From Cercophora sp. LCS_1 (Eukaryota; Ascomycota; Sordariomycetes; Sordariales; Lasiosphaeriaceae), in assembly GCA_036250225.1 (NCBI GenBank), contig JAPZLL010000007.1, positions 744,001 through 808,000 of the forward strand: a DNA stretch of 64,000 nucleotides. The letters run 5' to 3'. Of this stretch, positions 12,617 to 23,113 are shown one piece after another. The notes under the pieces are model-generated. The model was not told the origin of the DNA, did no database searches, and saw only the letters and a program-made list of their open reading frames with translations. The number at the start of each line of letters is the position of its first letter. Position 1 is the first letter of the stretch. Both the position numbers and the translations under genes were made by a program.

Positions 12617-12798
12617 GGCATTCCACGTCAGGAACCTCACCATTACCCACAAAGCGACCTCTTGGTGACACCCTTTCCGCATGGCAAATCATTCAATGCC
12701 TTTCAAATAGATATATATGATCTTGATTCACAGAGCTATTTGCTAAAAAACTGCACCGACAACTTTCCTTATCCAACTCCCAACACCACCCACCACAC
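11954..12798. other. Convergent intergenic region with SINE-like element
   Basis: Lies between two convergent genes. Apart from the tRNA-like/poly(T) element at 12457-12616 described separately, nothing coding is seen. 12710-12798 is AT-rich and probably holds the 3' end signals of the minus-strand reductase. Confidence 0.5.
12457..12616 (+). mobile_element. tRNA-derived SINE-like element with poly(T) tail
   Basis: A perfect A-box match (TRGYNNARNNG consensus) occurs at 12464-12474, TAGCGCAGTCG. A B-box-like GTTCGATTTCC lies at 12508-12518, about 33 nt later, close to tRNA spacing. CCGTAGC (12461-12467) and GCTACGG (12519-12525) form a perfect 7-bp inverted pair around it. CTCTC...GAGAG inside could form an anticodon-like stem, but the T-stem does not pair properly, so this is not a functional tRNA. 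About 60 nt of unrelated body follow, then 28 consecutive T (12589-12616). This layout of tRNA head, body and homopolymer tail is that of tRNA-derived SINEs. No clear target-site duplication was found; GGCAT flanks both sides but is too short to rely on. Confidence 0.5.
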
Positions 12799-13686
12799 CT
12801 ACCGCCTATCATCCTTCCCAATCTTATGATTCCAAAAACCCCTATGATGCAATTCCTTTCCCTTATCCGAAATCTCCTTGATCTCCTCCTCCGTCAACCT
12901 AAACTTCGGCAACGTCTCCAAATACCCCTTCAACCTCTCCTCACTCCCACTCGTCGTAACAGCAATAACTCCCTGATCCAAACACCACCGTAACGCCACA
13001 TCCCCGTGCCCAACCCCATACTTTTTCGCCAATCTCTCATACACCGCATCCACAGGCCCGCCCTTAACCTTCGTCACAGCCGTCAACGGTCCGTACGCCT
13101 CCACCGCAATCCCCCGTTCCTTATGCCACGCCACCAAATCCCCGTGCTGCAAATACGGATGATACTCAATCTGGTTCACGGACGGCGGATATTTCGCCGT
13201 TTCCAGAATCGGCTCCAAATCCTCCCTCAAGTAATTCGACACACCGATCGATTTCGCGCGTCCCGATTCTTTCAGAGCTTCCACCTCCTTCCACTTGGCT
13301 TGTTGATCGGCGGGCGACTTGGCCCAGAAGGGGGAGTGGATCAGATAGAGGTCGACATAGTCGAGGCCGAGTTTCTCGAGGGAACGGGTAAAGGCTGATT
13401 CGATGGTATCGCCGGGGAGGACCGAGGTTTTGGTTGTCACGAAGAGGGAGGAACGCGGGACGCCCGAGCGCGCAATGGCGGCGCCGAGTTCGGCCTCGTT
13501 GCCGTAGGCTTCGGCGCCGTCGAGGTGGTGGTAGCCTGCTTTGATGGCGGCTACGGTGGCGGATACGATGGCTTCGGAGAAGGGGGGCGCGTCTTTGCGT
13601 TTGAAGTTGGCTGTGCCGAGGCCGTAGCCTAGGAGCGGGATTGTGTTGCCGTCGGAGAGGGTGAGGGTTGGGATTTGGGAGGCCAT
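12799..13686 (-). CDS. Aldo-keto reductase
   Basis: Single-exon, 295 residues, the usual length for the AKR superfamily. The NADPH-dependent TIM-barrel signatures are in order: GYGLGTANF at 21-29, HLDGAEAYGNE at 54-64, KSIGVSNY, VNQIEYHPYLQ. The catalytic tetrad is complete: Asp56, Tyr61, Lys86 and His117 (LIHSPF). The first ATG at 13686 gives the standard N-terminus with PLLGYG near 18. Fungal relatives reduce aldehydes, ketoacids or sugars such as xylose or 2,5-diketogluconate. The C-terminal loop that sets specificity is not diagnostic, so the substrate stays open. It faces the CoA-binding gene tail to tail and SelO head to head across about 0.9 kb. Confidence 0.93.
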   Translation of the reverse strand: MASQIPTLTLSDGNTIPLLGYGLGTANFKRKDAPPFSEAIVSATVAAIKAGYHHLDGAEAYGNEAELGAAIARSGVPRSSLFVTTKTSVLPGDTIESAFTRSLEKLGLDYVDLYLIHSPFWAKSPADQQAKWKEVEALKESGRAKSIGVSNYLREDLEPILETAKYPPSVNQIEYHPYLQHGDLVAWHKERGIAVEAYGPLTAVTKVKGGPVDAVYERLAKKYGVGHGDVALRWCLDQGVIAVTTSGSEERLKGYLETLPKFRLTEEEIKEISDKGKELHHRGFWNHKIGKDDRR

Positions 13687-14575
13687 TTTGTGGACACACG
13701 AGGTCTACAATAGGGACTGGGGTGTAGGATACTAGGTATGGTACGGTATGGTATGGTGATGGTTGTTGTAGGGGTGAGGGGGAACTCCTCTCTTTTAAAC
13801 TTGATCCCGGCAGGGATGCACTCCCCACTTCAGACGGCTGGGTCCGCTTGGGATGGGTTTTATGGGAAGGTGTATCGGAGATAGAGCATTGGCGTTGCCG
13901 ATATGCGTCCGATACGGCACCGGCAGGGCTACCTAGGATTGTGTTCTTCTTACCGTGGGTTGCGACATTGTCCCTCGAGACTTGAGCGTAGCTGCAAGAG
14001 CTTCAAACGCGGGGGCGGGGCATCATCAAGCCGAGGGATGGCGTCATAGCCAACGCCTGTGGAGACCCCTGGGATCGGATTTAAGATCAATTGTGTAGAT
14101 TCCAAAGAAAATCAGGTCAGTGGGAGGCTTCTATATGAAAGGCACAAATTCTTTTTGTTTTCGGTCTATGATCCTTCGATGCGCTGAAAGACAATCGGGA
14201 TCATTCCAACATGGGATTGTAACCCTGGTCCGATGTGTGATACCGACAGGGGTATTCCCGTTGATGGGGCCGATTGGTCGCTGAATGTCTTGCATTGGCT
14301 CGCTTTATGACGTCCATCGTTTCCATCGTCGCCAACGTTGATCGTTGATCCGCGTCAACGACTAGTAGATATCGCTACGCTGGACTATGTGCCCCTGAGC
14401 TGTATCCCGATTTGTTTTCTCATATATCAACACATATCCTGTCCTGATCGCAGCTGTTTTTTTTTTCGCTCAAATATCTTTTCTCAGATACCCCTCATCA
14501 CCCCGCCGAGGTGATAGCTCCGGGCATCTTCAAAGCCGAGTCGCATTCCGGCTCGATCCCATACAGGCCGGTCTC
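13687..14575. other. Divergent promoter region (AKR / SelO)
   Basis: About 0.9 kb between divergently transcribed genes. On the minus side the leader contains repeated GGTATGGTACGGTATGG. On the plus side there is a T-run (14458-14466) and a CT-rich leader before the ATG at 14576. No ORF of note. Confidence 0.5.
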
Positions 14576-16621
14576 ATGCGCTTCCCGCCCACAGTCCGGT
14601 GTCTTGCTCTAGCCCAACGTCTCCGACCGTCTCTCGCGACCCAAGCGCTCTACCACCCCTTTTTCTCGACCTTCTCGACCTTCTCGACCTCCTCTCCCGC
14701 TATGGTCGCCGCCAACGGCACCGGCCCCGATGAGGGCGCCACCCTCGCTGACCTGCCCAAGTCGTGGCATTTCACCTCTTCCCTCCCCTCAGACCCCTAT
14801 TTCCCTTCGCCAGCCGAAAGTCACAAGACGCCGCGCGAACAGATCGGCCCACGTCAAGTGAAAAAGGCTCTCTACACTTGGGTGCGGCCAGAGCTTCAAA
14901 AAGATCCTGAGCTCCTTGCCGTCTCCCCAGCTGCGATGCGCGATATCGGCCTCCGCCAGTCAGAAGCTGAAACTGAAGAATTCAAACAAACCGTCGTTGG
15001 GAACAAGCTCCACGGGTGGGACGAAGAGACCTTGTCAGGGCCAGGCTACCCCTGGGCGCAATGCTACGGCGGCTTTCAATTCGGAGACTGGGCCGGCCAG
15101 CTTGGTGATGGTCGGGCAATAAGCCTCTTCGAAGCCACAAACCCTCGCACCGGCGTACGCTACGAGCTCCAGCTCAAAGGCGCCGGTCTAACCCCCTATT
15201 CCCGCTTCGCCGACGGCAAGGCCGTTCTCCGCAGCTCCATCCGCGAGTTCGTCGTCAGCGAAGCCCTCAACGCCCTCGGTATCCCCTCGACCCGCGCCCT
15301 AGCCCTCAGCCTGCTCCCCCACTCCCGCGTACGGCGCGAGACCATCGAGCCCGGCGCCATCGTGGTCCGCTTCGCGCAGAGCTGGCTCCGCTTCGGCAAC
15401 TTCGACATCCTCCGCGCCCGCGGTGACCGCGACCTGATCCGCAAACTAGCAACCTACGTAGCCGAAGACGTCTACGGCGGATGGGAATTCCTCCCCTCGC
15501 GCCTAACCGATCCCTCGAACCCAGACACCTCACCACCACCGACCCGCTCGATCCCCAAAACCACGCTCGAAGGTCCCCAGGGGGCCGAAGAAAACCGCTT
15601 CGCGCGTCTCTTCCGTGAAATCGCCCGGCGCAACGCGGCAACCGTAGCCCACTGGCAAGCCTACGGCTTCTTGAACGGCGTTCTCAACACCGACAACACA
15701 TCCATCCTAGGTCTCTCCATCGACTTTGGGCCCTTCGCCTTCATGGACACCTTTGACCCGTCCTACACGCCCAATCATGACGATCACTTCCTTCGCTATT
15801 CGTACCGAAATCAACCGACCATAATCTGGTGGAACCTCGTCCGCCTGGCCGAATCCCTCGGCGAACTATTGGGGGCCGGTCCGCTGGTTGATGACCCGAC
15901 ATTCATAGCCTCAGGCGTATCCACCGAAAGCGAAGCCGCACCGCTCATATCGCGCGCCGAGAAAATCATTGAGCAGACAGCAGACGAGTACAAATCCGTG
16001 TTTTTGACAACCTACAAATCCCTCATGACGCGGCGGTTAGGTCTGAAAACCACAAAATCCACTGATTTTGACGCTTTGTTGTCTCCCCTCCTCGATACAA
16101 TGGAGGCCCTGAGTCTGGATTACTCCCTCTTCTTCCGTCGCTTGTCGTCCCTCCCCATCTCGTCCCTTTCTACGTCCGAAGCCCGTCTCGAAGCGGCAGA
16201 GCGGTTTTTCTACAACGATACCTCGGCCGACGAGGCTGCTCGCACACGGGTAGCAGAGTGGCTTGGTCTATGGCGGGAGCGTGTGATAGAGGATTGGGGG
16301 AGTCTGGGTGAATGGGGGAGTAACGGGAGTGCTGTGGGGAGCGAGACGGATGAGGAGAGGATGAAGGCCATGAAGGCAGTGAATCCCAATTTTGTGCCGA
16401 GGGGTTGGATCTTGGATGAGATCATTCGGAGAGTAGAAAAGGAGGGGGAGAGGGATGTGTTGAGACGGGTTATGCGCATGGCTTTGCATCCGTTTGAGGA
16501 GAGCTGGGATGGAAAGGAGTTTGGAGGGGTCATATACCAGGGTGATAAAGCCGAGGAAGAGCGGTGGACAGGCGATGTGCCAAGGGCCGGGAGGGCGTTG
16601 CAATGTAGTTGCAGTTCCTAA
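14576..16621 (+). CDS. Selenoprotein O homologue (protein AMPylase), mitochondrial
   Basis: Intronless frame of 681 residues. The first about 45 residues are rich in Arg/Ser/Leu with few acids and suggest a mitochondrial presequence; a second Met follows at residue 43. The SelO/UPF0061 core is plain: YELQLKGAGLTPYSRFADGKAVLRSS, REFVVSEAL, VRFAQSWLRFGNFD, then AHWQAYGFLNGVLNTDN and LSIDFGPFAFMD. SelO is a pseudokinase-fold enzyme that transfers AMP to Ser/Thr/Tyr of redox proteins in mitochondria; the yeast member is Fmp40. Vertebrate SelO ends in a Cys-x-x-Sec motif; this protein ends in a Cys-Ser-Cys-Ser-Ser tail, so cysteines replace selenocysteine. That is expected, because most fungi lack Sec insertion. 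Confidence 0.94.
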   Translation: MRFPPTVRCLALAQRLRPSLATQALYHPFFSTFSTFSTSSPAMVAANGTGPDEGATLADLPKSWHFTSSLPSDPYFPSPAESHKTPREQIGPRQVKKALYTWVRPELQKDPELLAVSPAAMRDIGLRQSEAETEEFKQTVVGNKLHGWDEETLSGPGYPWAQCYGGFQFGDWAGQLGDGRAISLFEATNPRTGVRYELQLKGAGLTPYSRFADGKAVLRSSIREFVVSEALNALGIPSTRALALSLLPHSRVRRETIEPGAIVVRFAQSWLRFGNFDILRARGDRDLIRKLATYVAEDVYGGWEFLPSRLTDPSNPDTSPPPTRSIPKTTLEGPQGAEENRFARLFREIARRNAATVAHWQAYGFLNGVLNTDNTSILGLSIDFGPFAFMDTFDPSYTPNHDDHFLRYSYRNQPTIIWWNLVRLAESLGELLGAGPLVDDPTFIASGVSTESEAAPLISRAEKIIEQTADEYKSVFLTTYKSLMTRRLGLKTTKSTDFDALLSPLLDTMEALSLDYSLFFRRLSSLPISSLSTSEARLEAAERFFYNDTSADEAARTRVAEWLGLWRERVIEDWGSLGEWGSNGSAVGSETDEERMKAMKAVNPNFVPRGWILDEIIRRVEKEGERDVLRRVMRMALHPFEESWDGKEFGGVIYQGDKAEEERWTGDVPRAGRALQCSCSS

Positions 16622-17499
16622 AGCGTCGCGATGGTTCTGGAGACATGAAGACGAATTCATCAGTCCATTTGACATGTCCAATCTTTGAGAGTGACAAAGC
16701 CAGCACCAGCACATGCCGACCCGTCCTATGATGGAGGGCCCAGACGACGATGGAAAGACATCAGATAGTCACAATCACCATGACACCACGCAACAAAGAT
16801 TTAAAGACACTTGGTGGTGCATTCCCCATTTCTGTATACATGCAAACCCATTACTCCTCCGCAACCACAAATGAAAACCGAACCGACCACTAATTCTGCT
16901 GGGGGCTCAAGAGAACGACTACTGACTGGATTATGTGAGACATGACCGACCGAGCATCTAAGTGCCGTATTCCTCCGCGTTCTCCATAACCACACATAGT
17001 TGTTGACAAAGTCTCATCCCGTCAGTCACCTCCTCTACCTGCTGCTCCTGACCAAAAAGAGCGATACCTCACAGAAATATTGAGGGCAAAGGGCGGCAGT
17101 CAAAAGCCCCTCGCCCGGATGGTCTCGTGCCGTCCCAGTAGATGCCGTGTCGGGCAAGACACAGAGAGATGGTGGATGGTGGTCTCAGCCACAAGCAGGT
17201 TGCGCGACCGACAATCGCTCAAGTGTCGCAAAATCGACTAAGATATGTTGTTGTCCAAGCACTCAAAGCGGGCAGTAGCCTCCCGAGTCTAGGATGCCGG
17301 GTTGATTGCTTAACGTAACTGGTGAGGTGTCCGAGATGTTCGTAAAGCCGAGTCCTTATATGGTCTTGGTGAACTCTGGATCAAGAAAGAAACGCAATGG
17401 GAAAATAGTATGCCGTCAAGGATGGGTAGAAGGCGGGCTCGTCGTACCACAACACGCTGCTGTCGAGAAGCTACACGGGGCGAGTCGGCATGATGATAA
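16622..17499. other. Convergent 3' regions, no gene seen
   Basis: Between the 3' ends of the SelO gene (+) and the Pumilio gene (-). Short frames are of random composition. Presumably 3'-UTR sequence of both genes. Confidence 0.5.
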
Positions 17500-20204
17500 T
17501 TAACGGTAGGGGGCGCCGTAGCGCGGGGTGGCATTGATGCGGCTCGGGGGACCCATCGTCGAGGGGCCAATGCCGGGGCCGGGACGTGTGGCGACAGCAG
17601 GGTTGGTGCAGAGCATGCCGACGCGGGAGCCAAACTTGGAGCCGCGCAGCGACACCATGTGCTTCCGGATGTGGGCGGCCACAGTCTCGCGGTGCTGGGG
17701 CTGCGCGTGCGTCAGGATGTACTGGACCAGATAGTTGCCATACTGGTCGCTGGCAATGTCGATGAGAGGGATGCGGGTGCGATCCATGCGACCCTCAGAC
17801 ACGCGCTCCAGATAGCGGCTGAGGAACTCGGGGCCACTAATCTTGAGGCACTTCTCAACTACCTTGGACGCGAACTGGTCCATGCTGTACTCGGCCGCAT
17901 AGCGGATGACATGGTCAATGGCGCGGCTGCGGTCGGCCGGGGCGCCGTGCTCGCAGATGTGCTGGATGCACCAGTTGCCGAACTGACCGTGGGCCACAAT
18001 GTCGATGTTGGCAAGCACCTCCTCGATGCAGGGGCGCTTGTCCTCCTCGAGGCAGTTCTCAAAGATGTTCTGCACCACCAGGCTACCCGTCTCGCCCAGG
18101 GCTACCTCGTGCCACATGCCGCGGAGAGCCTCGTTGACGTAGTTCATGATCTGAGGTGGCGACTCGGTCCAGCGCAGCTCAAACAGCTTCTGCCAGACGT
18201 GGCAAGCATAGCGGTGAATAACCGTCTCGGGAATGCGACGGAGAAGCTCGTGAACCATAATGGCCTTGTAGTCCTCGGGGACCGAGTCGAAGGCCTTCTG
18301 GACGACGTGACAACCAAACGGATCTATCGAGAGGCTGAGCGTATTCCCGCGAATGGCCTCGGCAATCTTGATAACCTGCTCGGGAGTGCCGTGCTCGAAG
18401 CAGCGCTGCACCAAGAAATTGCCGAAGCGGTTGACCATGAGCGGGTACGCCTGGGCCACAATGGCCTCCACAATGTCGTACTTTTGCTCAGGTGTGCTAA
18501 CCTTGAGCTTCTGCTGAAGGAAGATCGAGGCTTGCTGGTCGTTGTTGCAGACAATCTTGTCGACAATGTACTTCCAGTCGCAAGTCACGTTGCGGTCGAG
18601 AAGACGACGGTAGTTGAGCGGCTCCGTCGACGGGATGAACGTCTGGCCCTCGGCCGTCACATGCTGCACGAGTTGGTTAGACACAACGCGGCCCTTCCTG
18701 TGGTACGAGAGCACTCTTACCTCAGTCTTCCAGGGGGCATTCGATGTGAACTCAGTAGCATGCGGCGAGAGTGTGGTCGTCCCAGTTGGCTGCTGCTGCT
18801 GTGGGAAGGGAAACATGTTCATTCCCACGCCGCCCGGGGCCACGCCAGGAGCACCGTAGGCATTCATCGGCTCGTAGGGTGGCATGTTGTATCCGCCATA
18901 GGGGTTGCCATACGAAGCAGGAGGAGCAAACTGGCTGTCGGCCTGGCGCTGGTGAGGGCGACGAGGGCGCGGGTACTCAACCTCGGTGGTGGAATTGTTG
19001 GCCTCCGTGTCGTTGTTGCCTGATTCGTACTGAAGACGGTAAGCCTGGGGCGCCTGACGGTTCGATGGGTCGAAGACCTGGCGATTGTTGTGCCAACGAA
19101 CGGGGCGGTCTTCCATCGAGATGTGACCCACGGGGTACGGATTGGCAAAGCCCGACTGGTTGCTCCAGATACCCTTGCCGCGGCTGGCGCCATCGTCGAT
19201 CCAGCTCTGGACTTGGTCGCGGGGAGGAAGCATGGGCTTGTTGCAGAGACCAAAGGCAAAGCCGGCCGCAATGGGAGGCGGGACAATGGGAGGAGATGTG
19301 GCCGAGGTGCTGGGACCAGGAGTCACGCGGTCGGGTTCCTGGGCCGAGAAGCGCTGAATCTCCTCCAGACGTGAGATCTTGCTGTGGGCTTGGGCAAGCT
19401 CGCGACGGAGGCGAAGCAACTCGTCGGCGCTGCTGGCGGTGTCACTAACCACAATGGCCGGCGGGAGGTTCGCAGGTCGGAGTGTCGAGGCCGTGATGGC
19501 CGCCTCCAGAGCATTGGCGAGGGGCATCGGGTTGCCGATAGGCAGGTCGGGAGCAATGAACATGATCTCAGGAGCCTTGCCCTTTGTGTTCTGAGCAGCC
19601 TTCTGCTGCGACTCCTTCTGCAAGGCAAGGCACTGCTCGGTGACGTCGGGGAACAGCTTTTTCTCCATGGGGCCCGGAGTAGAAGGACTGGGCTCGTGAT
19701 CAAGCTTCAACTTCTGTGATGATCAGTCTCGTGCCTGACGAGGCTAAGGGGTGTAGTGAATCAACGGTACCTTGGGGTCGCCTTGGTCGGCCAGATTGGA
19801 CGATGCCAGGACAGAAGCGTCTTTCTTGAGCGAGGCACTGGTGCTCTTATCCTGGTGTATCTCGTATTAGTGTAGCCCAAAAGAGGCGATCCAAGACGTG
19901 TGGGGTGTATAGGACGCGAGATGCGTGGGGCGCGAGAAGAGGGGAAAGAAGGAGAAGGTGAAGGTGGTGGAGATGGAGGGGGGAAAATCGCAGAGACTGA
20001 TTGCCGGCGAGTTGAAGAGATAAATACTCGGTCTCGTGGCTTCTGAGAGGGATGGGACAGAAAGAAAAATCAACGTACCTGGCCCATCGTCAAGTCATCC
20101 GGACTCTTGACTAGTTCGTCCATTTCCATTGACAAGCTCGCCGAGGCTGAGCTGCGGCGGGGCAACGGCGAACCGTTTTCCTGCGTGGTAGCCATCTTGG
20201 ACAT
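17500..20204 (-). CDS. Pumilio/PUF RNA-binding protein, eight repeats
   Basis: Three exons on the minus strand: 20079-20204 (MSKMATTQENG...), 19771-19851 and 17500-19713, with canonical GTACGT and GTACCG donors and CAG acceptors, giving 806 residues. Residues 1-430 are disordered, with Pro/Gln-rich stretches. Eight PUF repeats occupy about 440-775. Their base-contacting residues can be read as S-Q, N-Q, C-Q, C-Q, S-Q, N-Q, S-E and N-Q for repeats 1-8. By the established PUF code this predicts recognition of 5'-UGUAAAUA-3'. PUF proteins bind 3' UTRs and repress or localise mRNAs; Puf3/Puf4-type fungal proteins act on mitochondrial mRNAs. Subfamily assignment (Puf3, Puf4 or Mpf1-like) is uncertain. 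The start may be Met1 or Met4; the open frame upstream is a CT-rich leader. Confidence 0.9.
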
Positions 20205-21077
20205 TCCAATTGGTGTTGGCGACCGCCTGGAAGAAGAGACGGCGGGACAAGGTTGACAAGCGTGCAAGGGAAGTGAGTGGTGAAGTAAACACGTAGAAGA
20301 CGGAGATTGAGAGACTTGCTGGATGTGACACAGATGGGAATGGAACAGATGTAAAGAGATAAAAGGGACGACAAGTCGACCCTCCTGGGGAGAAAGTGTG
20401 CGGAAGTTGGTGGTGGGAGGAAGAGAGGGAGACGAGGGAGGGGAGAGAAGAAGGGCTTTTACCCACAAGCTCTGCAGTGCCCGGTCCCGAAATTCAGGAT
20501 TGATTGTCGACGGCGAGGAAGGAGACAGGACGCGCGATTGCTGTTTAAAGGCAGGAGAGAGACCAACTGAAACAAGCACGGGAGCTCATTTGCGCGTCTT
20601 CCCCGACATACCGCTGGGAACCAGCTCTTGTTGCTGTCCACGAGGAAGGCACGCTGCCGCCCCGGGCTATCAGGCCTCCACATCCTTGAACAGAACCCGG
20701 CACATCCCCTCGAGTCTGGCTGTGAGTCCAGGAGGCGACTGCCTTCTGAACCTGATCTATACGTCAGGATGCCCACGGCGCAATCTCCGCCTCAAACTAT
20801 CTGTGGATCGTGGCACCTTGCGCCGTCCTTCTACTCTTCTCTTCCGTTCTTTGGCCCGCTTCAAGCTTCCTGCCTGGGTTCAAAGGGAAGCCGCGATGTC
20901 AGTTGAGGCATCCAAGACAGGGGTCGCATCATGTCACTTGGAAGTCGAGCAGGCGGGAGATACTCTGGACGGCTGCGCGCAACAGAAAAGAGGAAGCAGG
21001 AAGCATGGGAATCATGGCAGTCATGGTGTATTGTCCATCCTCTATTACAGTAGTCATACACATCAATTGCACACCGT
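20205..21077. other. PUF leader and mS33 3' region
   Basis: The part next to the PUF gene is strongly pyrimidine-rich on the coding (minus) strand and stays open in several frames simply because stop codons need purines. It probably holds the promoter, the 5' UTR and perhaps a leader intron. 20600-21077 shows no gene-like frame. Confidence 0.45.
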
Positions 21078-21562
21078 CTATTTCTTTCCCTCTGCGCAAA
21101 GGTTAGCAAGCAGGCAACCAGGCACTGTGTGATGTGCAACATACTCTGTACTGGGGGGCCCTTCTTCTTCTTGGGGGCGCCCTTTCCACGCGCTTTCAAC
21201 CTGTGACATGTCAGATGGGGCCCAATTGGTGTTGTTGAATGCTGGGAGGTCCGCGAACCTCTCAAGATGGTCTAGTCGCTCGAGCTCCCTCTCGTTGTCA
21301 AACAGCAGATCGAGGGGCTTGAATGCATTCTCAAAGTCCTTGATGGTCACTACTCGTCGGGGATAGTAGGCTGCGATCGAGGGGCCCTTTAGCCTCTGGC
21401 GGAGGATCTTGTTGCCCATTCGGATGCCATCGGGATTGAAGGTCGTCGAAAAGAGCTCGCAACGGGCCTGGGTCCCAATGCGTCAGCTTTTTGGCAGGGG
21501 ATAAATGCACTATAGTCACAGACCTTCATGAGGTCCAATAAACGGGCGCGTGGGACCGACAT
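21078..21562 (-). CDS. Mitochondrial ribosomal protein mS33
   Basis: Four exons reconstructed on the minus strand: 21524-21562, 21259-21467, 21145-21200 and 21078-21091, giving 105 residues. Donors are GTCTGT, GTTCGC and GTATGT; branch-like GCTGAC, CTGAC and GCTAAC precede the three acceptors. The protein starts MSVPRARLLDLMK, continues ARCELFSTTFNPDGIRMGNKIL and ends RLKARGKGAPKKKKGPPVQKGKK. The RGKGAPKK tail and the short basic form match mS33 (yeast Rsm27) of the mitochondrial small subunit. The last exon codes for only the end of one codon, three residues and the stop. The second donor (GTTCGC) is weak, but the join is required to reach the family tail. It shares a 258-bp divergent promoter with the RNase III gene. 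Confidence 0.85.
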
Positions 21563-21820
21563 CTCGACTTTTACATGAGGCTTGCCTTGCAGTGTTCAGC
21601 GTGCAAAATGGCCCGACGTTCAAAGATCTGAAGCCTGTCCCGTGCGTCGCCAATCAGAGGCGCCAATTCTGTGCACGGACACCATTTTAGCTACAGCTTG
21701 GCACGCTAGCGGCGGCCCACTCCGGCATTGCTCAAAAAAGTTAGGGAGCCAAAATCTTTGACAAACACCAAACCTCACATCACCGCCGGCGGCATCAACA
21801 TCACCGGTACAGCTTCAACA

Positions 21821-23113
21821 ATGGCTTCAAAGCGGTCGCATAGTAATGCGACAGCAAGCGCTAGCAATGCGCCAAGCACGCGACCGAGCAAACGAGCGAA
21901 ACCCGATGGTGGTAGTCGGCGAGCCGATGACAGCAACGCACCCGACAGTGCGGTTGAGCTGCTTCGGGACCACGCTGATGAGCTGATTGACTACCTGCGC
22001 TGCCTCAAGACGGAAGGAACGCAACGCGGCAGACAGTCAGCTCAACCCACTTCCGAGTCTATCTGGACAACCGATCGAGTCTCAACCTTGTTCCGCACCG
22101 TCCTCCCAGCCATCGAGACGTTCGCCACAACTTCGTCCCACGACGCTACAAGCGCCACAGCTCCGCAGACGACGAAAACTGCTACAGATCCAAAGGAATC
22201 CACAGCGACCGGTCATAAAACCACAGCTCTGCTCACAACTACAGAAGAGTCTGAGTCTGATGCCGGGCTGTTGCCTGCTGTGAGATCTTCGTCCATTAGG
22301 AAGTGGGAGCCGGAGGACTTTACCATAGAGAGGCCCCCACTTCCACAAGTGATGAATGCCAGACTCGAACATGCAGCATTGACGCACTCAGGTAACAACG
22401 AGGGTGTGATTAATTACGAACGTCTCGAGTGGCTCGGTGACACCTATCTGGAGACGATTGCCACTCTTCTAATTCACCACACCTTTCCAGATCTTCGCGA
22501 AGGCAGATGTGCACAGATTCGAGAGCTCCTCGTACGCAATTCCACGCTCGCCGAGTTCGCCAAGGAGTTCGGTCTCGACAAGCGTGCCAAGCTGCCACAG
22601 GAGTTCACCGAGCAAGGCCGCATCGGCGGCACCAAGGCCAGCGAAAAGCAAATGGTCAAGGTGCTCGGCGATCTTTTCGAAGCTTACATTGGAGCCATTA
22701 TCCTCTCGGACCCCAAGCATGGCGTCAACCGAGTCACCGAGTGGCTCAGAATCGTGTGGGCCCCCATGATCGAGCCGCACCTGAAGACAGAGCTGCGCCG
22801 CGAGCCTGCCAGCACCATCCTCCCCAAGACGCAGCTCGAGCGTCTGATCGGCGCCAAGGAGGTCAAGATTGAGTACCGGGACTTGCCGTCCCACAAGAAG
22901 CACAAGGAGCACAATCTCCCTGTGTTTACCGTTGGCTGTTTCCTCCACGGATGGGGCGAATCCGACAAGCAACTGGGGTATGGCACTGCCCTGAACAAGA
23001 AAGAGGCCGGCCAGAACGCCGCGAAGATGGCGTTAGAAAACAGGAAAATGTTGAAGCCTTTTGTCGAGAAGAAGGAGGCGTACGAGAAGGCGCGGGCCGC
23101 GGCCGCAAAGTAA
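21821..23113 (+). CDS. Nuclear ribonuclease III (Rnt1/Pac1 type)
   Basis: Single exon; the frame is open upstream but the first ATG is at 21821, giving 430 residues. The N-terminus has a basic nuclear-localisation-like stretch (RPSKRAKP, 21-28) and a low-complexity linker to about 150. The RNase III domain covers about 170-310 with the signature YERLEWLGDTYLE (199-211) and VLGDLFEAYIGA (281-292). The metal-binding acids Glu203, Asp207, Asp284 and Glu287 are all present, so it should be catalytically active, unlike the RNase III-fold mitoribosomal proteins. A double-stranded RNA-binding domain follows at about 332-410, with a basic C-terminus. Yeast Rnt1 and fission-yeast Pac1 process pre-rRNA, snRNAs and snoRNAs and help termination. 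No helicase or PAZ domain is present, so it is not Dicer. Confidence 0.9.
   Translation: MASKRSHSNATASASNAPSTRPSKRAKPDGGSRRADDSNAPDSAVELLRDHADELIDYLRCLKTEGTQRGRQSAQPTSESIWTTDRVSTLFRTVLPAIETFATTSSHDATSATAPQTTKTATDPKESTATGHKTTALLTTTEESESDAGLLPAVRSSSIRKWEPEDFTIERPPLPQVMNARLEHAALTHSGNNEGVINYERLEWLGDTYLETIATLLIHHTFPDLREGRCAQIRELLVRNSTLAEFAKEFGLDKRAKLPQEFTEQGRIGGTKASEKQMVKVLGDLFEAYIGAIILSDPKHGVNRVTEWLRIVWAPMIEPHLKTELRREPASTILPKTQLERLIGAKEVKIEYRDLPSHKKHKEHNLPVFTVGCFLHGWGESDKQLGYGTALNKKEAGQNAAKMALENRKMLKPFVEKKEAYEKARAAAAK

Noticed and set aside
17659..19023. 454-codon plus-strand frame opposite the PUF gene
   Set aside because: Antisense shadow of the Pumilio repeats, created by codon bias; the minus strand is clearly the coding one.
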